NCBI GenBank assembly: GCA_963739645.1
Contig: CAVUBM010000066.1
Coordinates: forward strand, 30,375 to 94,374
Direction of reading: 5' to 3'
Source of the DNA: JASHPR01 sp963739645
GTDB taxonomy: Bacteria > Actinomycetota > Actinomycetes > Streptosporangiales > Streptosporangiaceae
DNA: 64,000 bases
Position 1 is the stretch's first letter. Each line of letters begins with the position of its first letter. This document shows positions 27,001 through 35,720 of the stretch, piece after piece. The notes beneath the pieces are model-generated. The model saw nothing but the letters and a program-made list of their open reading frames with translations, had not been told where the DNA came from and did not search any database. The translations under genes were made by a program, and so were the position numbers.

Positions 27001-27426
27001 ATGAACGTTCTCTTCGTCGCGAGCGTGGCGGTTGTCGCCGCTGACCCGCCGCAGAGCCGCAAGCTGTTCATCGATGCCCTCGGCCTGCCATTGGAGGGCG
27101 AAGGCGATGGCTACTACTCCAGCGGGAGCGTCCCCGGCAGCAAGCACTTCGGTGTGTGGCCGCTCTCGGAGGCAGCAGAGGCGTGCTTCGGCACACCGGA
27201 GTGGCCCGCCGGCCGGGTAGTCCCCCAGGCGTCAATCGAGTTCGAGGTGGCGGACGCGGAAGCCGTCGCGGCAGCGGGCGACGAGCTTCAGCGCGCGGGC
27301 TTTGAGCTGCTGCACCCGGCCCGCACAGAGCCGTGGGGACAGACGGTGGCCAGGCTTCTCACCGAGGATGGCCTGATCGTCGGCATCTCGTACGCCCCCG
27401 CGTTTCACGGGCTAGAGCCTGCCTGA
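27001..27426 (+). CDS. VOC-superfamily (glyoxalase/bleomycin-resistance-like) protein
   Basis: 141 residues. The fold pattern of the vicinal-oxygen-chelate superfamily is visible: SVAVVAADPPQSRKLFIDALGLPLEG in pieces (V-x-x-x-D-x-x-x-S-x-x-F-Y/I-x-x-x-L-G-L), GSKHFGVWPLSEAAE in the middle, FEVADAEAVAAAGDEL and a second half ending TEDGLIVGISYAP. Possible metal ligands are His in SKHFG and a Glu in the second half. Substrate cannot be told. It is convergent with the EAL-like gene, with only 10 bases between stops. Confidence 0.8.
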   Translation: MNVLFVASVAVVAADPPQSRKLFIDALGLPLEGEGDGYYSSGSVPGSKHFGVWPLSEAAEACFGTPEWPAGRVVPQASIEFEVADAEAVAAAGDELQRAGFELLHPARTEPWGQTVARLLTEDGLIVGISYAPAFHGLEPA

Positions 27427-27436
27427 GGCCAGCCTC

Positions 27437-28450
27437 TTAGACGCCGGCGTATACCCCGCCGTGCACCCCGAGACGGCACAGCACGTCCCGCTCCTGCGGG
27501 GTCTCGATGCCCGACGCGATCACCTTGGACCCGTACTTCTGCGCGTCGGCCACCAGGGCCGCGATGTGCCGCTGCCGGGCGCGGTCGTACTCCAGCCGGA
27601 CCACGGCGTCCCGCTCGATCCTGAGGTAGGCGGGCCTGAGCTTGGCCAGGATGTTCATGGTCTCGCGGCTGGGCCGCACGTCCCCGATGGCCAGCGAGAC
27701 GTTGCGCGGGAGGCGGCCGAGCAGCCACCAGAGGGAGGCGTCCAGGTCGGCCACGGCCGGCTGCTGCAGCACCAGAACCACCTGGCGGGCCAGGGCGCCG
27801 ATCCCGTTGACCAGGACCGGGTCGGCCGCCAGCAGCCGCATCGACACCTCCGCCGCGAGCCAGCAGCGCCCGGGCAGGACCGGCGCCACGGACATAGCCG
27901 CCCGGGTCAGCGCGCCCTCCATGGCCACATCGGCGCCTGTGCTCACCGGCCGGGCCGGGCGGCTGCCCGGCAGCCAGCGGCCCGCGACGCTGACCATGGC
28001 CTGGTACCCGACGGTCACGTCGGAGGCCAGGTCCACCACCGGCTGGAAGACGGTGCCGAACTCCGGGCAGGGCGCCTCCTGCGCGACCGGTCGGCCGGGC
28101 ACCGGCCCGGCCGACCCGGGAAGCGCATCGGTCGGCCAGGCGAGCCTCGGCCCGGGACGGCGGTCCGCGATCACGGGGTAAACAGGTTCCTGGCCGCCGG
28201 CCCGGTCAGCATCCGGGCCGCCGCGTGGGCCGGTTCGCGGATCTGGCTGCGGCCGGCCCAGGTCAGCCCGCGGGCCAGTCGCGTCGGGCACGCCGGTCCC
28301 TGGACCGGTCCTGCGCGGGCCGGCCTCCGGGGCCACCGCGTCCATCAGCGGAGTCCCGGCATCGGTCTCCGGGACAGCCCGGTCGAGCAGACCTGTTCCA
28401 GGACCGGCTCCCAGCCCACGCGGGTCGGTCCCCCGGGCGATCGCGCTCAC
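27437..28450 (-). CDS. degenerate EAL-domain protein, C-terminal part
   Basis: 337 residues in this frame, with a Pro/Gly/Arg-rich first 110. The EAL fold starts at FGTVFQPVVDLASDVTVGYQAM, where the name-giving E-A-L is Q-A-M. It continues with CWLAAEVSMRLL (usually N-V-S), NVSLAIGDVRPS (usually D-D-F-G-T-G), YLRIERDAV (usually K-I-D) and VIASGIETPQERDVLCRLG. Most metal and catalytic residues of cyclic-di-GMP phosphodiesterases are missing, so it probably senses or binds rather than hydrolyses. The same frame stays open upstream to about 28690 with coding-like text but no start, and likely joins the segment starting at 29012 through a frameshift. Confidence 0.7.
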   Translation of the reverse strand: MSAIARGTDPRGLGAGPGTGLLDRAVPETDAGTPLMDAVAPEAGPRRTGPGTGVPDATGPRADLGRPQPDPRTGPRGGPDADRAGGQEPVYPVIADRRPGPRLAWPTDALPGSAGPVPGRPVAQEAPCPEFGTVFQPVVDLASDVTVGYQAMVSVAGRWLPGSRPARPVSTGADVAMEGALTRAAMSVAPVLPGRCWLAAEVSMRLLAADPVLVNGIGALARQVVLVLQQPAVADLDASLWWLLGRLPRNVSLAIGDVRPSRETMNILAKLRPAYLRIERDAVVRLEYDRARQRHIAALVADAQKYGSKVIASGIETPQERDVLCRLGVHGGVYAGV

Positions 28451-28668
28451 GGCGGTCGCCGGGTCGGCGCCCCGGCCGCGCAGGCCGGCCTGCGCGGCGG
28501 TGCCGGGCCCGGCCGGGCCCTCCCCGAGGAGCTCGCTGCGATCAGCCAGGTCGAGTCCGGGAGGGGCGGAGGGACGGCGGTGCTTTCCTTCCCGGCCGAT
28601 CAGCCTGCGGCGCGGCCGGCGCGGGCTCGCGGCCGGCTCGCCGCTTCTGGCCCCAGCGGGCCGGGCGA

Positions 28669-29012
28669 TCAGGTCGGCCGGGGCAGAGCTCGGGCCGCCG
28701 GGGCAGCGCTCACCGCCGGGGCAGCGCTCATCGCCAGGGCAGCGCTCGCGGCCGGGGCGGCCAGGCCAGGGCCCGTTGGAGAGGCGACAGGGACCCCCGC
28801 CAGGCCGGCCGGGGCGGCCGTGCTGGGCAGCGGCGCGCCCGGCCGGCGGGACGGCTCGCGCGCGGGAGCGGGCGCCGGTTCGGTGGTCTCGTGGGCGAGG
28901 GTGATTAGCGCGGCGACGCCGGCGGCCTGGGTATCAGCGTGGCGTTCCGGGCGTTCAGGAACGTAAATGGGATCCGCTATCGCGTTGTCCGGAATAGCCG
29001 AGAGAATATGCA
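28669..29012 (-). CDS. probable N-terminal segment of the EAL-like protein, separated by a frameshift
   Basis: 114 codons from a GTG at 29012 that sits 4 bases behind a strong GGGGGAGG. The text begins VHILSAIPDNAIADPIYVP, continues VAALITLAHETTEPAPAPA, and becomes an Ala/Pro-rich linker. The frame closes at 28669 inside near-identical repeats (GCCGGGGCAGCGCTC, 28691 onward), while the EAL frame is already open across this stretch. One indel in the repeats would make a single protein of about 525 residues. A real small Ala-rich protein is the less likely alternative. Confidence 0.5.
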
Positions 29013-29375
29013 CTAAACCTCCCCCAAGGCTCAGGTGATTTCGCGGCGGCGACTCTCGAACCGGCCCCCAGTGGCTTTCCGGCCGAGCAACCCCTGTAAG
29101 TGCTTCTGCGCACGCCAGCACGTTCGAGTATAGGTAGCCGGGCTAGGCCGCGCGACCAGTCTGGCAGATTTACAAAATGGCGCTGAAAGAGATCTCCTTG
29201 CCCTCAGGTGCATTATGATGCGAGCCCGGTTTGGCTAGCTTTTCTGCTGCATTCCGGTTAAATCAGAGACCACGGAATGGACAGTTCCCGGTTACCGGGC
29301 TATCGTCGCTTTCTGCCCAGTCGGTGCTGTGGCGTGAGCGCGTGGCCCGTTCGGCGGCCAGGAGGGAACCACCCC

Positions 29376-30311
29376 GTGAGCACGGTCGATGCGGACCTTG
29401 AGATAGCGGACACACCCGTGCCGGCCCCCGGGGCGGAGCTGACCCAGGCCAGGGAGGCACGCGTCGGCGACATCACCGTGCGCAGGCTCCTGCCGCTGCG
29501 GCTGCGGCGGAGCGTCGGCGCGTGGTGCTTCGTTGACCACTACGGGCCGATGTCCGTGGATGGCGTAACCGGGATGCGGGTGCCGCCGCACCCGCATATC
29601 GGGCTGCAGACCGTGACGTGGCTGATCTCCGGCAATGTGCTGCACAGGGACAGCCTCGGCAGCGAGCAGATGATCCGTCCCGGGCAGCTCAACCTCATGA
29701 CCGCGGGCCGGGGCATCGCGCACGCCGAGGAGTCGCCGGTCGAGCACGATCCCACACTGCACGGGGTGCAGCTCTGGGTGGCGCTGCCCGACGTCTCCCG
29801 GCGCACCGAGCCGGCGTTCGCGCATTATGCGGACCTGCCCGGGGCCGGCTTCGGCGGGTTCGAGGCCACCGTGTTCCTGGGCTCGCTGGGCGGCGCCGAG
29901 TCACCCGCGCTGACGTTCTCCGGCATCGTCGGCGCCGAGCTGGCGGCGGCCCGGGATGCGTCGGGGCCTATCCCGCTCGCGGCCGCGCACGAGCACGTGA
30001 TCTTCGTGGCCACCGGGTCGGCCGATGTGGAGGGGACCGCGCTGCGGCCGGGGCAGCTGCTCTACCTGGCCACCGGGCGCGACCAGGTGAGGGTGTCCGC
30101 TCCGGCCGGGAGCCGGGTGTTCCTGCTGGGCGGCGTTCCGCTGGGCGAGCAGCTGCTGATGTGGTGGAATTTTGTCGCGCGCACCCCGGAGGAGATCAAG
30201 ACGGCCGCGGCGGCCTGGCGGGAGGGACGGTTCGGGACGGTCGCCGATTACGACGGCGACCCGCTGGCCGCCCCGCCGCTGGACCCGATCCGGCTGGGCC
30301 GCAGGCGGTAA
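29376..30311 (+). CDS. pirin family protein
   Basis: 311 residues. Pirins are bicupin iron proteins; some act as quercetin dioxygenases, others as redox-dependent regulators. The N-terminal cupin has the metal motif PPHPHIGLQTVTW (H-x-H) with HRDSLGSEQMIRPGQLN and MTAGRGIAHAEES (H and E ligands). The C-terminal cupin follows, ending with WWNFVARTPEEI. The GTG at 29376 is chosen because GGAGGG lies 9 bases upstream; the open frame begins 33 codons earlier without such a site. It stands alone upstream of a two-component pair. Confidence 0.92.
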   Translation: MSTVDADLEIADTPVPAPGAELTQAREARVGDITVRRLLPLRLRRSVGAWCFVDHYGPMSVDGVTGMRVPPHPHIGLQTVTWLISGNVLHRDSLGSEQMIRPGQLNLMTAGRGIAHAEESPVEHDPTLHGVQLWVALPDVSRRTEPAFAHYADLPGAGFGGFEATVFLGSLGGAESPALTFSGIVGAELAAARDASGPIPLAAAHEHVIFVATGSADVEGTALRPGQLLYLATGRDQVRVSAPAGSRVFLLGGVPLGEQLLMWWNFVARTPEEIKTAAAAWREGRFGTVADYDGDPLAAPPLDPIRLGRRR

Positions 30312-30403
30312 CGCGACGACCCGGATACTGCCCCGTTCCCACTGCTCATGACCGCTGTTTCGGGCATGGCCGCCATCGGCCGGCCTGGCGTACCGTCACG
30401 GTC

Positions 30404-31504
30404 ATGGCCGAGCAGATGTGGCGGGTGGTGGCCGTCTTCCGGGTGGTCACGCTCGCCTACGCCGCGGTGCTCATCGTCCGGGACCACCACAGTTATGCCC
30501 GTCCCGCGGCCGGGTTCGTGGCACTCGCGGTCATGTGCGTGTGGACCGCGATCACCATTGCCGCCTACGCCCGGCCGCGCGGTCGGCAGCCGTGGCTGAT
30601 CTGCGCCGACGTGACGGTCGCCGCGCTCCTGGTGCTGAGCACCAGGCTGATCGACACCCCGGGCCGGATCGCGGCCGGGGCGCCGACCATTCCCGTGTCC
30701 TGGGCCGCCGCGTCGGTTCTGGCCTGCGCGGTCGCGGGCGGCCCGGTGGCCGGGCTGGCCGGCGCCGTGGTGATCTCGGCGGCCGACATCGCCGAGCGCG
30801 GGGCGCTGCCGCAGACCACGTTCAGCAACACCGTGCTGGTGCTGATCGCGGGCGGGGTCGGCGGTTACGTCGTCCGGCTCGGGCTGCGCGCCGAGGCGGC
30901 CGTCGACCGCGCGGCCAGGCTCGAGGCGGCGGTCGCCGAGCGGGAGCGGATCGCGCGGGGCATCCACGATTCGGTGCTGCAGGTGCTGGCGCTGGTCAGC
31001 TCCCGGGGGCGGGAGCTTGGCGGCGAGGCCGCCGAGCTGGCCCGGCTGGCGGGCGAGCAGGAGAGCGCGCTGCGGACCCTGGTGTCCGGCGCGCCTGCAG
31101 CCCGGCCAGGGGACGGGCTGCTCGACGTGGGCGGCCTGCTGGAACCGCTCGGCGACTCGCGGGTGACCGTGTCCTGCCCGGCGGGCGCCGTGCTGCTGGC
31201 CGACAGGCAGGCCCGGGCCCTGGCCGCGGCGGCGGGCGAGGCCCTGGACAACGTCCGGCGGCACGCCGGGCCCGGCGCCCGGGCCTGGGTGCTGGTCGAG
31301 GACGACGGGGCCGTGGTGACGGTGAGCATCCGCGACGACGGGCACGGCTTCACCGGGAGCAGGCTGGCGGAGGCGGCGGCGGCGGGCAGGCTCGGCGTGG
31401 CGCAGTCGATCGTGGGGAGGCTCAGGGACGTGGGCGGGAAGGCCTGCCTGACGTCGTCGCCCGGGAACGGAACCGAGGTGGAGCTCCGTGTCCCCCGCCG
31501 CTGA
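30404..31504 (+). CDS. MacS-like sensor histidine kinase
   Basis: 366 residues. Residues about 5-160 form four to six membrane helices (FRVVTLAYAAVLIV, LAVMCVWTAITIAAY, AAASVLACAVAGGPVAG, NTVLVLIAGGVGGYVVRLG). The dimerisation and phosphoacceptor box is ERERIARGIHDSVLQVLAL (HisKA_3 type), the N box is GEALDNVRRHA, and the G box is IRDDGHGF. The layout matches the MacS-type kinases of actinobacteria. The ATG at 30404 is the first Met after the pirin terminator region. The partner response regulator starts 17 bases before its stop codon. Confidence 0.9.
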   Translation: MAEQMWRVVAVFRVVTLAYAAVLIVRDHHSYARPAAGFVALAVMCVWTAITIAAYARPRGRQPWLICADVTVAALLVLSTRLIDTPGRIAAGAPTIPVSWAAASVLACAVAGGPVAGLAGAVVISAADIAERGALPQTTFSNTVLVLIAGGVGGYVVRLGLRAEAAVDRAARLEAAVAERERIARGIHDSVLQVLALVSSRGRELGGEAAELARLAGEQESALRTLVSGAPAARPGDGLLDVGGLLEPLGDSRVTVSCPAGAVLLADRQARALAAAAGEALDNVRRHAGPGARAWVLVEDDGAVVTVSIRDDGHGFTGSRLAEAAAAGRLGVAQSIVGRLRDVGGKACLTSSPGNGTEVELRVPRR

Positions 31505-32248
31505 CCCGCTGCCGCGGGTGCTCGTGGTCGACGATCACCCGATCTGGCGGAATGGGCGTGGCCACCGGCCTGGAGGAGGCGGGCTGCAGCGTCGCCGGGA
31601 CCGCGGGCGACGGCGCCCAGGCCCTGCGGGTGGCCGCCGCGACCCGTCCCCGGGTGGTGCTGCTCGACCTGAACCTGCCGGACCTGTCCGGCGCGGAGGT
31701 CACCCGGCGGCTGCTCGCGGCGGACCCGTCGGTCCGGGTGGTCATCCTGTCGGCCAGCGGTGAGCGGCAGGACGTGCTGGACGCCATGACTGCCGGCGCG
31801 GCCGGCTACCTGGTCAAGTCGGCCCAGTTCAGCGAGCTGCTGTCGGCCGTGCGGTCCGCCGCGGCCGGAGGGGTGGTGTTCACGCCCGGGCTGGCCGGGC
31901 TGGTGCTCGGCGAGTACCGGAGGCTGGCCGCGGGAGGCGGCCCCACGGCCGGCGGCGGGCCCGCTTCCGGCGGCCGCCTCGCTGCGGGCGGCCGCCCGTC
32001 CGCAGCGGGCGCGCGGGGCCGGACCGGAGCGGGCGACGGCCTGGGGCTGCCCGGCGCCGCAGCTCACCGAGCGGGAGACCGAGGTGCTGCGGCTGGTGGC
32101 CAAGGGTCTGACCTACCCGGAGATCGCGGGGCAGCTGGTGCTGTCGCCGCGGACCGTCCAGAACCACGTCCAGAACACATTGATCAAGCTCCAGCTGCAC
32201 AACAAGGCGCAGCTCGTGCGCTACGCGCTGGAGCAGGGCATCGGCTAG
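31488..32248 (+). pseudogene. LuxR/NarL-family response regulator, two frameshifts
   Basis: The protein starts at GTG 31488 with PLPRVLVVDDHPIWRNG (acidic pocket DD). Near 31548-31552 the frame shifts to GVATGLEEAGCSVAGTA and runs through LLDLNLPDLSGAEVTRRLL (phospho-Asp), ILSASG and GYLVKSAQ (conserved Lys). After a Gly/Ala-rich linker, a second shift near 32050-32060 leads to PQLTERETEVLRLVAKGLT and VLSPRTVQNHVQNTLIKL, the LuxR helix-turn-helix. All functional residues are intact, so the shifts may be sequence errors. It overlaps the kinase gene, the usual MacS-MacR pairing. Confidence 0.85.
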
Positions 32249-32330
32249 CCGGGACGACCCGCACAAGACCGGCCGCATCTGAGTAGTCGGGCTCAGGCGC
32301 CGCTCCCGTGTCTGGCCCCATGCTGGCGGC

Positions 32331-32504
32331 ATGGACATCAATGGCCCCCGTCATCTGCCACCGCCCGGGCCCGGCCGGGAACGCTCCGTGTGGGCGACCA
32401 TCGGCATCGCGGTCGTGGTCGTGCTGTGCCTCGGCGGCCTGGTCCTGGTGGGCGGCATGGTGCTGCTGGCCGTCGGCATGAGTTACCTGGGGAGCAACAA
32501 ATGA
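32331..32504 (+). CDS. small single-pass membrane protein (57 aa)
   Basis: 57 residues: a Pro-rich cytoplasmic head (MDINGPRHLPPPGPGRE), then one long hydrophobic stretch (TIGIAVVVVLCLGGLVLVGG, continuing MVLLAVGM), then SYLGSNK. The stop codon overlaps the next start as ATGA, so it is translationally coupled to the UbiA-family gene. No family is recognised. It may be a small accessory subunit of the enzyme; that is inference from the coupling. Confidence 0.65.
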   Translation: MDINGPRHLPPPGPGRERSVWATIGIAVVVVLCLGGLVLVGGMVLLAVGMSYLGSNK

Positions 32505-33511
32505 TCACCCGGCTGCGTCTCCTCATCCTGCTGACCCGCCCGGCCGTCCTGGTCATGCTGGCCATGTTCACCGCGACCGGCCTGGCCCAGGCCGGTCGCG
32601 GGCACAGCGAGGTGCTGCTGGCCCGGGCGCTGCTCGCGGTCTGCGGGTTCCTGCTGTTCTCCGTGGCCTGCAACGACCTCGCGGACGAGGCCATCGACCG
32701 GGTCAACCTCCCGGGCCAGCGGCCGCTGGCGACCGGGGCCCTGGGCCGCGCCGAGTTCACGGCGATCGGCGCGGTATCCGCAGTTGTGGCGCTGGCCGCG
32801 AGCGCCACGCTGCGCTGGCAGGCTCTCGTGGTCACCGCGGCCGGGATGGCGGTCAGCGCCTGCTACTCGCTGCGCCCGGTCCGGCTGGCCGACCGCGGCG
32901 CGGTCGCGGCGATGGTGCTGCCCGCCTGCTACGTGGGCGTCCCGTACCTGACCGGTATCTTCGCGGCGCGCGGCGGGCTGCACCCCGATGACCTGCTGCT
33001 GCTGGCGGGCCTGTACCTGGGCTTCATCGGAAGGATCCTGCTGAAGGACTTCCGTGACGTGCGCGGCGACGCCCTGTTCGGCAAGCGGACCTTCCTGGTC
33101 CGGCACGGCAGGCGCTGGACGTGCGCGTTCAGCGCCTGCTGCTGGGCCGCGGGGATGACCGTGCTGCTCGCGGCCGTGCCCCGGCCGACGCCCGCCCTGG
33201 CGGCCGCGCTCGCGGGCTGCCTGGCCGGGGCACTCTGGCTGCTGCGCAGGCTGGCCACCGCACCGGGAGCGCGCCAGGACGAGTTCCTGATCGCAGGCAT
33301 GGCCATCATCGGGCGCGGTGTGATCCTGCTGCTGCTCGCCCATCTGTCCATGCTGCAGACCGGCTGGCCAGGATCGCGTAATGCCCTGGTCATCGGCGGG
33401 CTGGGCGTGCTCACCGCGGGAATGGCGGCGTCCATGGTCCGGCACGGGCCCGCCACGCGGAGCCCGGCTGCGTTCCGGCAGCCCGCCGCGCCGCAGCAAG
33501 TGCTGCGCTGA
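32501..33511 (+). CDS. UbiA-family prenyltransferase
   Basis: 336 residues with about nine predicted helices. UbiA enzymes join polyprenyl diphosphates to aromatic or other acceptors in the membrane. The first Asp-rich motif is NDLADEAIDRVNLPGQRPL (N-D-x-x-D-x-x-x-D), and the second is KDFRDVRGDALFGKRTF (D-x-x-x-D). Both are intact. The acceptor cannot be inferred; no quinone or phospholipid pathway genes adjoin. The ATG overlaps the stop of the small membrane protein. Confidence 0.9.
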   Translation: MITRLRLLILLTRPAVLVMLAMFTATGLAQAGRGHSEVLLARALLAVCGFLLFSVACNDLADEAIDRVNLPGQRPLATGALGRAEFTAIGAVSAVVALAASATLRWQALVVTAAGMAVSACYSLRPVRLADRGAVAAMVLPACYVGVPYLTGIFAARGGLHPDDLLLLAGLYLGFIGRILLKDFRDVRGDALFGKRTFLVRHGRRWTCAFSACCWAAGMTVLLAAVPRPTPALAAALAGCLAGALWLLRRLATAPGARQDEFLIAGMAIIGRGVILLLLAHLSMLQTGWPGSRNALVIGGLGVLTAGMAASMVRHGPATRSPAAFRQPAAPQQVLR

Positions 33512-33558
33512 GTTGTTGAAAACCGTCCTGCCGGGTAAGGAGGGCGGGTGAAAGCAGG

Positions 33559-33581
33559 ATACCTACTAACGTAGTGGGTAT
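33559..33581 (+). promoter_or_regulatory. inverted repeat and -10-like box upstream of the sulfotransferase
   Basis: ATACCTACTA and TAGTGGGTAT pair at 9 of 10 positions (one G-T) around a 3-base centre. A near-consensus -10 (TATAGT, 33579-33584) overlaps the right arm, and the start codon is 48 bases further. The segment is AT-rich against its surroundings. An operator overlapping the promoter is the best reading. Confidence 0.45.
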
Positions 33582-33628
33582 AGTAGCAATCTCGCCCCTA
33601 CCTGGGCGTTTCCCCCTGAGGAGAAGCC

Positions 33629-34612
33629 ATGGCCCTGCCGGACTTCTTCGTGGCTGGCGCACCGAAGGCGGGCACCACCGCCGTGCACGCCGCGCTCGCC
33701 CGGCACTCTGCGCTGTACATGTCGGCGGTCAAGGAGCCGAAGTTCTTCCTCACCGACGGCCCGCCACCCACCCGGGGCGGACCCGGTGACGTGCAGACCT
33801 ACCGCGAGCACGTGTGGCGGCGGGAGGAGTACGAGGCGCTGTTCGACCCGGCACCGGCCGGGGTGCTGCGCGGTGAGTCGACGCCGTTCTACCTGTACAA
33901 CCGGGACGCGCAGCGCCGCATCCGCGCGCTGCTCCCGGACGCCAGGCTGATCGTGATCCTGCGGGATCCGGTGGAGCGGGCGCACTCGAACTGGACGCAC
34001 CTGTGGTCCGCGGGCCTGGATCCCGTCAACGACTTCGTCCGGGCCTGCGCCGAGGAGGAAGACCGGATCGCGGCCGGCTGGGCCGACTTCTGGCACTACA
34101 CCGCCCTGGGACGCTACGGGGAGCAGCTCGAGCACCTGTACACGGTGTTCCCCCGGGAGCAGGTGTTCGTGTTCCGCTACCGGGACCTGGTCGAAGACCC
34201 GGCCCGGGTGCTCGACCAGATCTGCGCCTTCCTCGGTGTGCCGCAGGGTGTGCTCACCGAGGTGCCGAGGGAGAACGTCACCGCGCATCCGCAGCGGTCG
34301 GTCCGGCACCGGGCCGTGTCCCGGGCGGTGCGCACCAGCACCGCGATGAGCCGGGTGGTGCCGGGCACGTCCGCCATGACCGGCCGTCTGGAGCGGATCC
34401 TGCAGCGGGACAGCCCGCCGCGCCAGCCGCTGACCTGGGAGCAGCGTCAGGCGCTGCTGCCGAGGTTCGAGGCGGACATCCGGCTGCTCGAGGACATCAC
34501 CGGCGAGAGCTTCAGCGACTGGCTGCGGCCACGCGGCAACTCGGGCGGCCTGGTCGGCGCCAGGCCCGAGGGCCACGGGCAGGCCCGCAACGGCCAGCCG
34601 CGCGCGTACTGA
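33629..34612 (+). CDS. sulfotransferase family protein
   Basis: 327 residues. The PAPS-binding 5'-phosphosulfate loop is FVAGAPKAGTTAVH, and the 3'-phosphate motif is LIVILRDPVERAHSNW. The EPKFFL and GESTPFYL segments are standard for the bacterial Sulfotransfer family (heparan-type fold). The enzyme transfers sulfate to a sugar, lipid or other hydroxyl acceptor in the cytoplasm. ATG 33629 has GAGGAG 9 bases upstream. The C-terminal 25 residues are Gly/Arg-rich and probably unstructured. The acceptor is unknown. Confidence 0.88.
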   Translation: MALPDFFVAGAPKAGTTAVHAALARHSALYMSAVKEPKFFLTDGPPPTRGGPGDVQTYREHVWRREEYEALFDPAPAGVLRGESTPFYLYNRDAQRRIRALLPDARLIVILRDPVERAHSNWTHLWSAGLDPVNDFVRACAEEEDRIAAGWADFWHYTALGRYGEQLEHLYTVFPREQVFVFRYRDLVEDPARVLDQICAFLGVPQGVLTEVPRENVTAHPQRSVRHRAVSRAVRTSTAMSRVVPGTSAMTGRLERILQRDSPPRQPLTWEQRQALLPRFEADIRLLEDITGESFSDWLRPRGNSGGLVGARPEGHGQARNGQPRAY

Positions 34613-34640
34613 CGGGGACGGCGGCCCGCGGCGGCCGTGC

Positions 34641-35546
34641 TCAGCGCAGCTCGGTGCGCAGCTCGTGCGCCCCGTCGGCCCGCGTCATCTCGTAGTAGTA
34701 GCGCTCGCGGGAGTCGCCGAGGTCGAGGATGGACAGGTAGCGCAGGCCCCCGTCACCGTACGGCGACTGGGCGATCGGCCCGTGCGCGGTCAGCGCGCCG
34801 GGCTCGGTCCCCGAGGCCACGCCGGTCCGCTCCTCGTAGTTCTCCGCCGCGCTGGCCCGCCCGTCGTAGTAGGCCACGACGTGGCCGGGCGCGAGCCGGA
34901 CGGCCGAAACGCGGGCGCCGCGTGAGTCCCACTCCCCCGGCCGCGTGCCGAGCGCGGTGCCCTGCCAGGTCCAGCTCAGGCCGTCCGGGCTGACCGCGTA
35001 GTCGGTCACCATCTGGTCGGCCTCGTCCGGGTCGGCCAGCGGGTGCGCCGACGCCCAGAGGTGCCAGATCTCGCCGTCGTGGACGAGCACCGGGTCCTTC
35101 ACCGCGGTGCTCGCGTCGCCCGGCAGCACGACCCGGCTCCGGCCCGCGTCGAAGGCGGCCGGATGCGGCGCCTCGAGAACCTCCACGCGCCAGTGCTTGG
35201 TCCCGGGCGTGGCGCAGCTCAGGTACAGCCGCCACGTCCCGTCCGGGGTCCGCACGATCGCCGGGCGCTCCAGCGACTCGGCGTCCACCTGTTCCCTGCC
35301 GATGGTGAGGAGGGTCTCGAAATGCACGCCGTCGGCCGAGCGCGCCACCGCGACCGCGTAGCCGCGCCCCTGCCCCTCCGGGCGGCGCAGCCGGTACGCC
35401 AGGTAGATCTCCCCGTCGTAGCACGCCGCGCTGGGCGCTCCGGCCCATGTTCCCTCTCCCGGTCCCGGCGGTGCGACGGCGACAACTGAACGATCGGGCT
35501 GCGGCAGCAGGGTGGCTACCTGCACCACAGTTTCCTCAGAGATCAT
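34641..35546 (-). CDS. five-bladed beta-propeller glycosidase-like protein (GH43/GH130-like)
   Basis: 301 residues from the ATG at 35546. Repeating strands with conserved acidic or aromatic points suggest a five-bladed propeller: GTWAGAPSAACYDGEIYLAY, YAVAVARSADGVHFETLLT, ERPAIVRTPDGTWRLYLS, KDPVLVHDGEIWHLWAS, and DGRASAAENYEERTG. The Asp of VKDPVL and the E-R-P segment sit where catalytic or substrate residues are found in GH43- and GH130-type proteins. No signal peptide is visible with this start. It is divergent from a DUF4097-like gene. Specificity is unknown. Confidence 0.65.
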   Translation of the reverse strand: MISEETVVQVATLLPQPDRSVVAVAPPGPGEGTWAGAPSAACYDGEIYLAYRLRRPEGQGRGYAVAVARSADGVHFETLLTIGREQVDAESLERPAIVRTPDGTWRLYLSCATPGTKHWRVEVLEAPHPAAFDAGRSRVVLPGDASTAVKDPVLVHDGEIWHLWASAHPLADPDEADQMVTDYAVSPDGLSWTWQGTALGTRPGEWDSRGARVSAVRLAPGHVVAYYDGRASAAENYEERTGVASGTEPGALTAHGPIAQSPYGDGGLRYLSILDLGDSRERYYYEMTRADGAHELRTELR

Positions 35547-35575
35547 GCCAGAGCGATTTCGTAAGAGATCATGCC
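35538..35575 (-). repeat. duplicated start segment with a 9-codon leader ORF
   Basis: The 12-mer AGAGATCATGCC (plus strand) occurs at 35538 and 35564. On the coding strand each copy supplies an ATG. The upstream ATG at 35572 opens a 9-codon frame (MISYEIALA) whose TGA overlaps the ATG of the propeller gene as ATGA. This looks like a duplicated initiation site that could couple translation. Confidence 0.5.
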
Positions 35576-35720
35576 GGAACAATAATTGATGACCAGCGGG
35601 CCCCGGGCTCAAAGCGCCCAGGACCGCGCGCCGCACCGGCCCAGGCGCGAGCCGGGGTATGGCCGGTGACGTCCCGGTGCGCGCCTGCATCATTTGGGCG
35701 CAGAAGGGGAGTCAGTGCCC

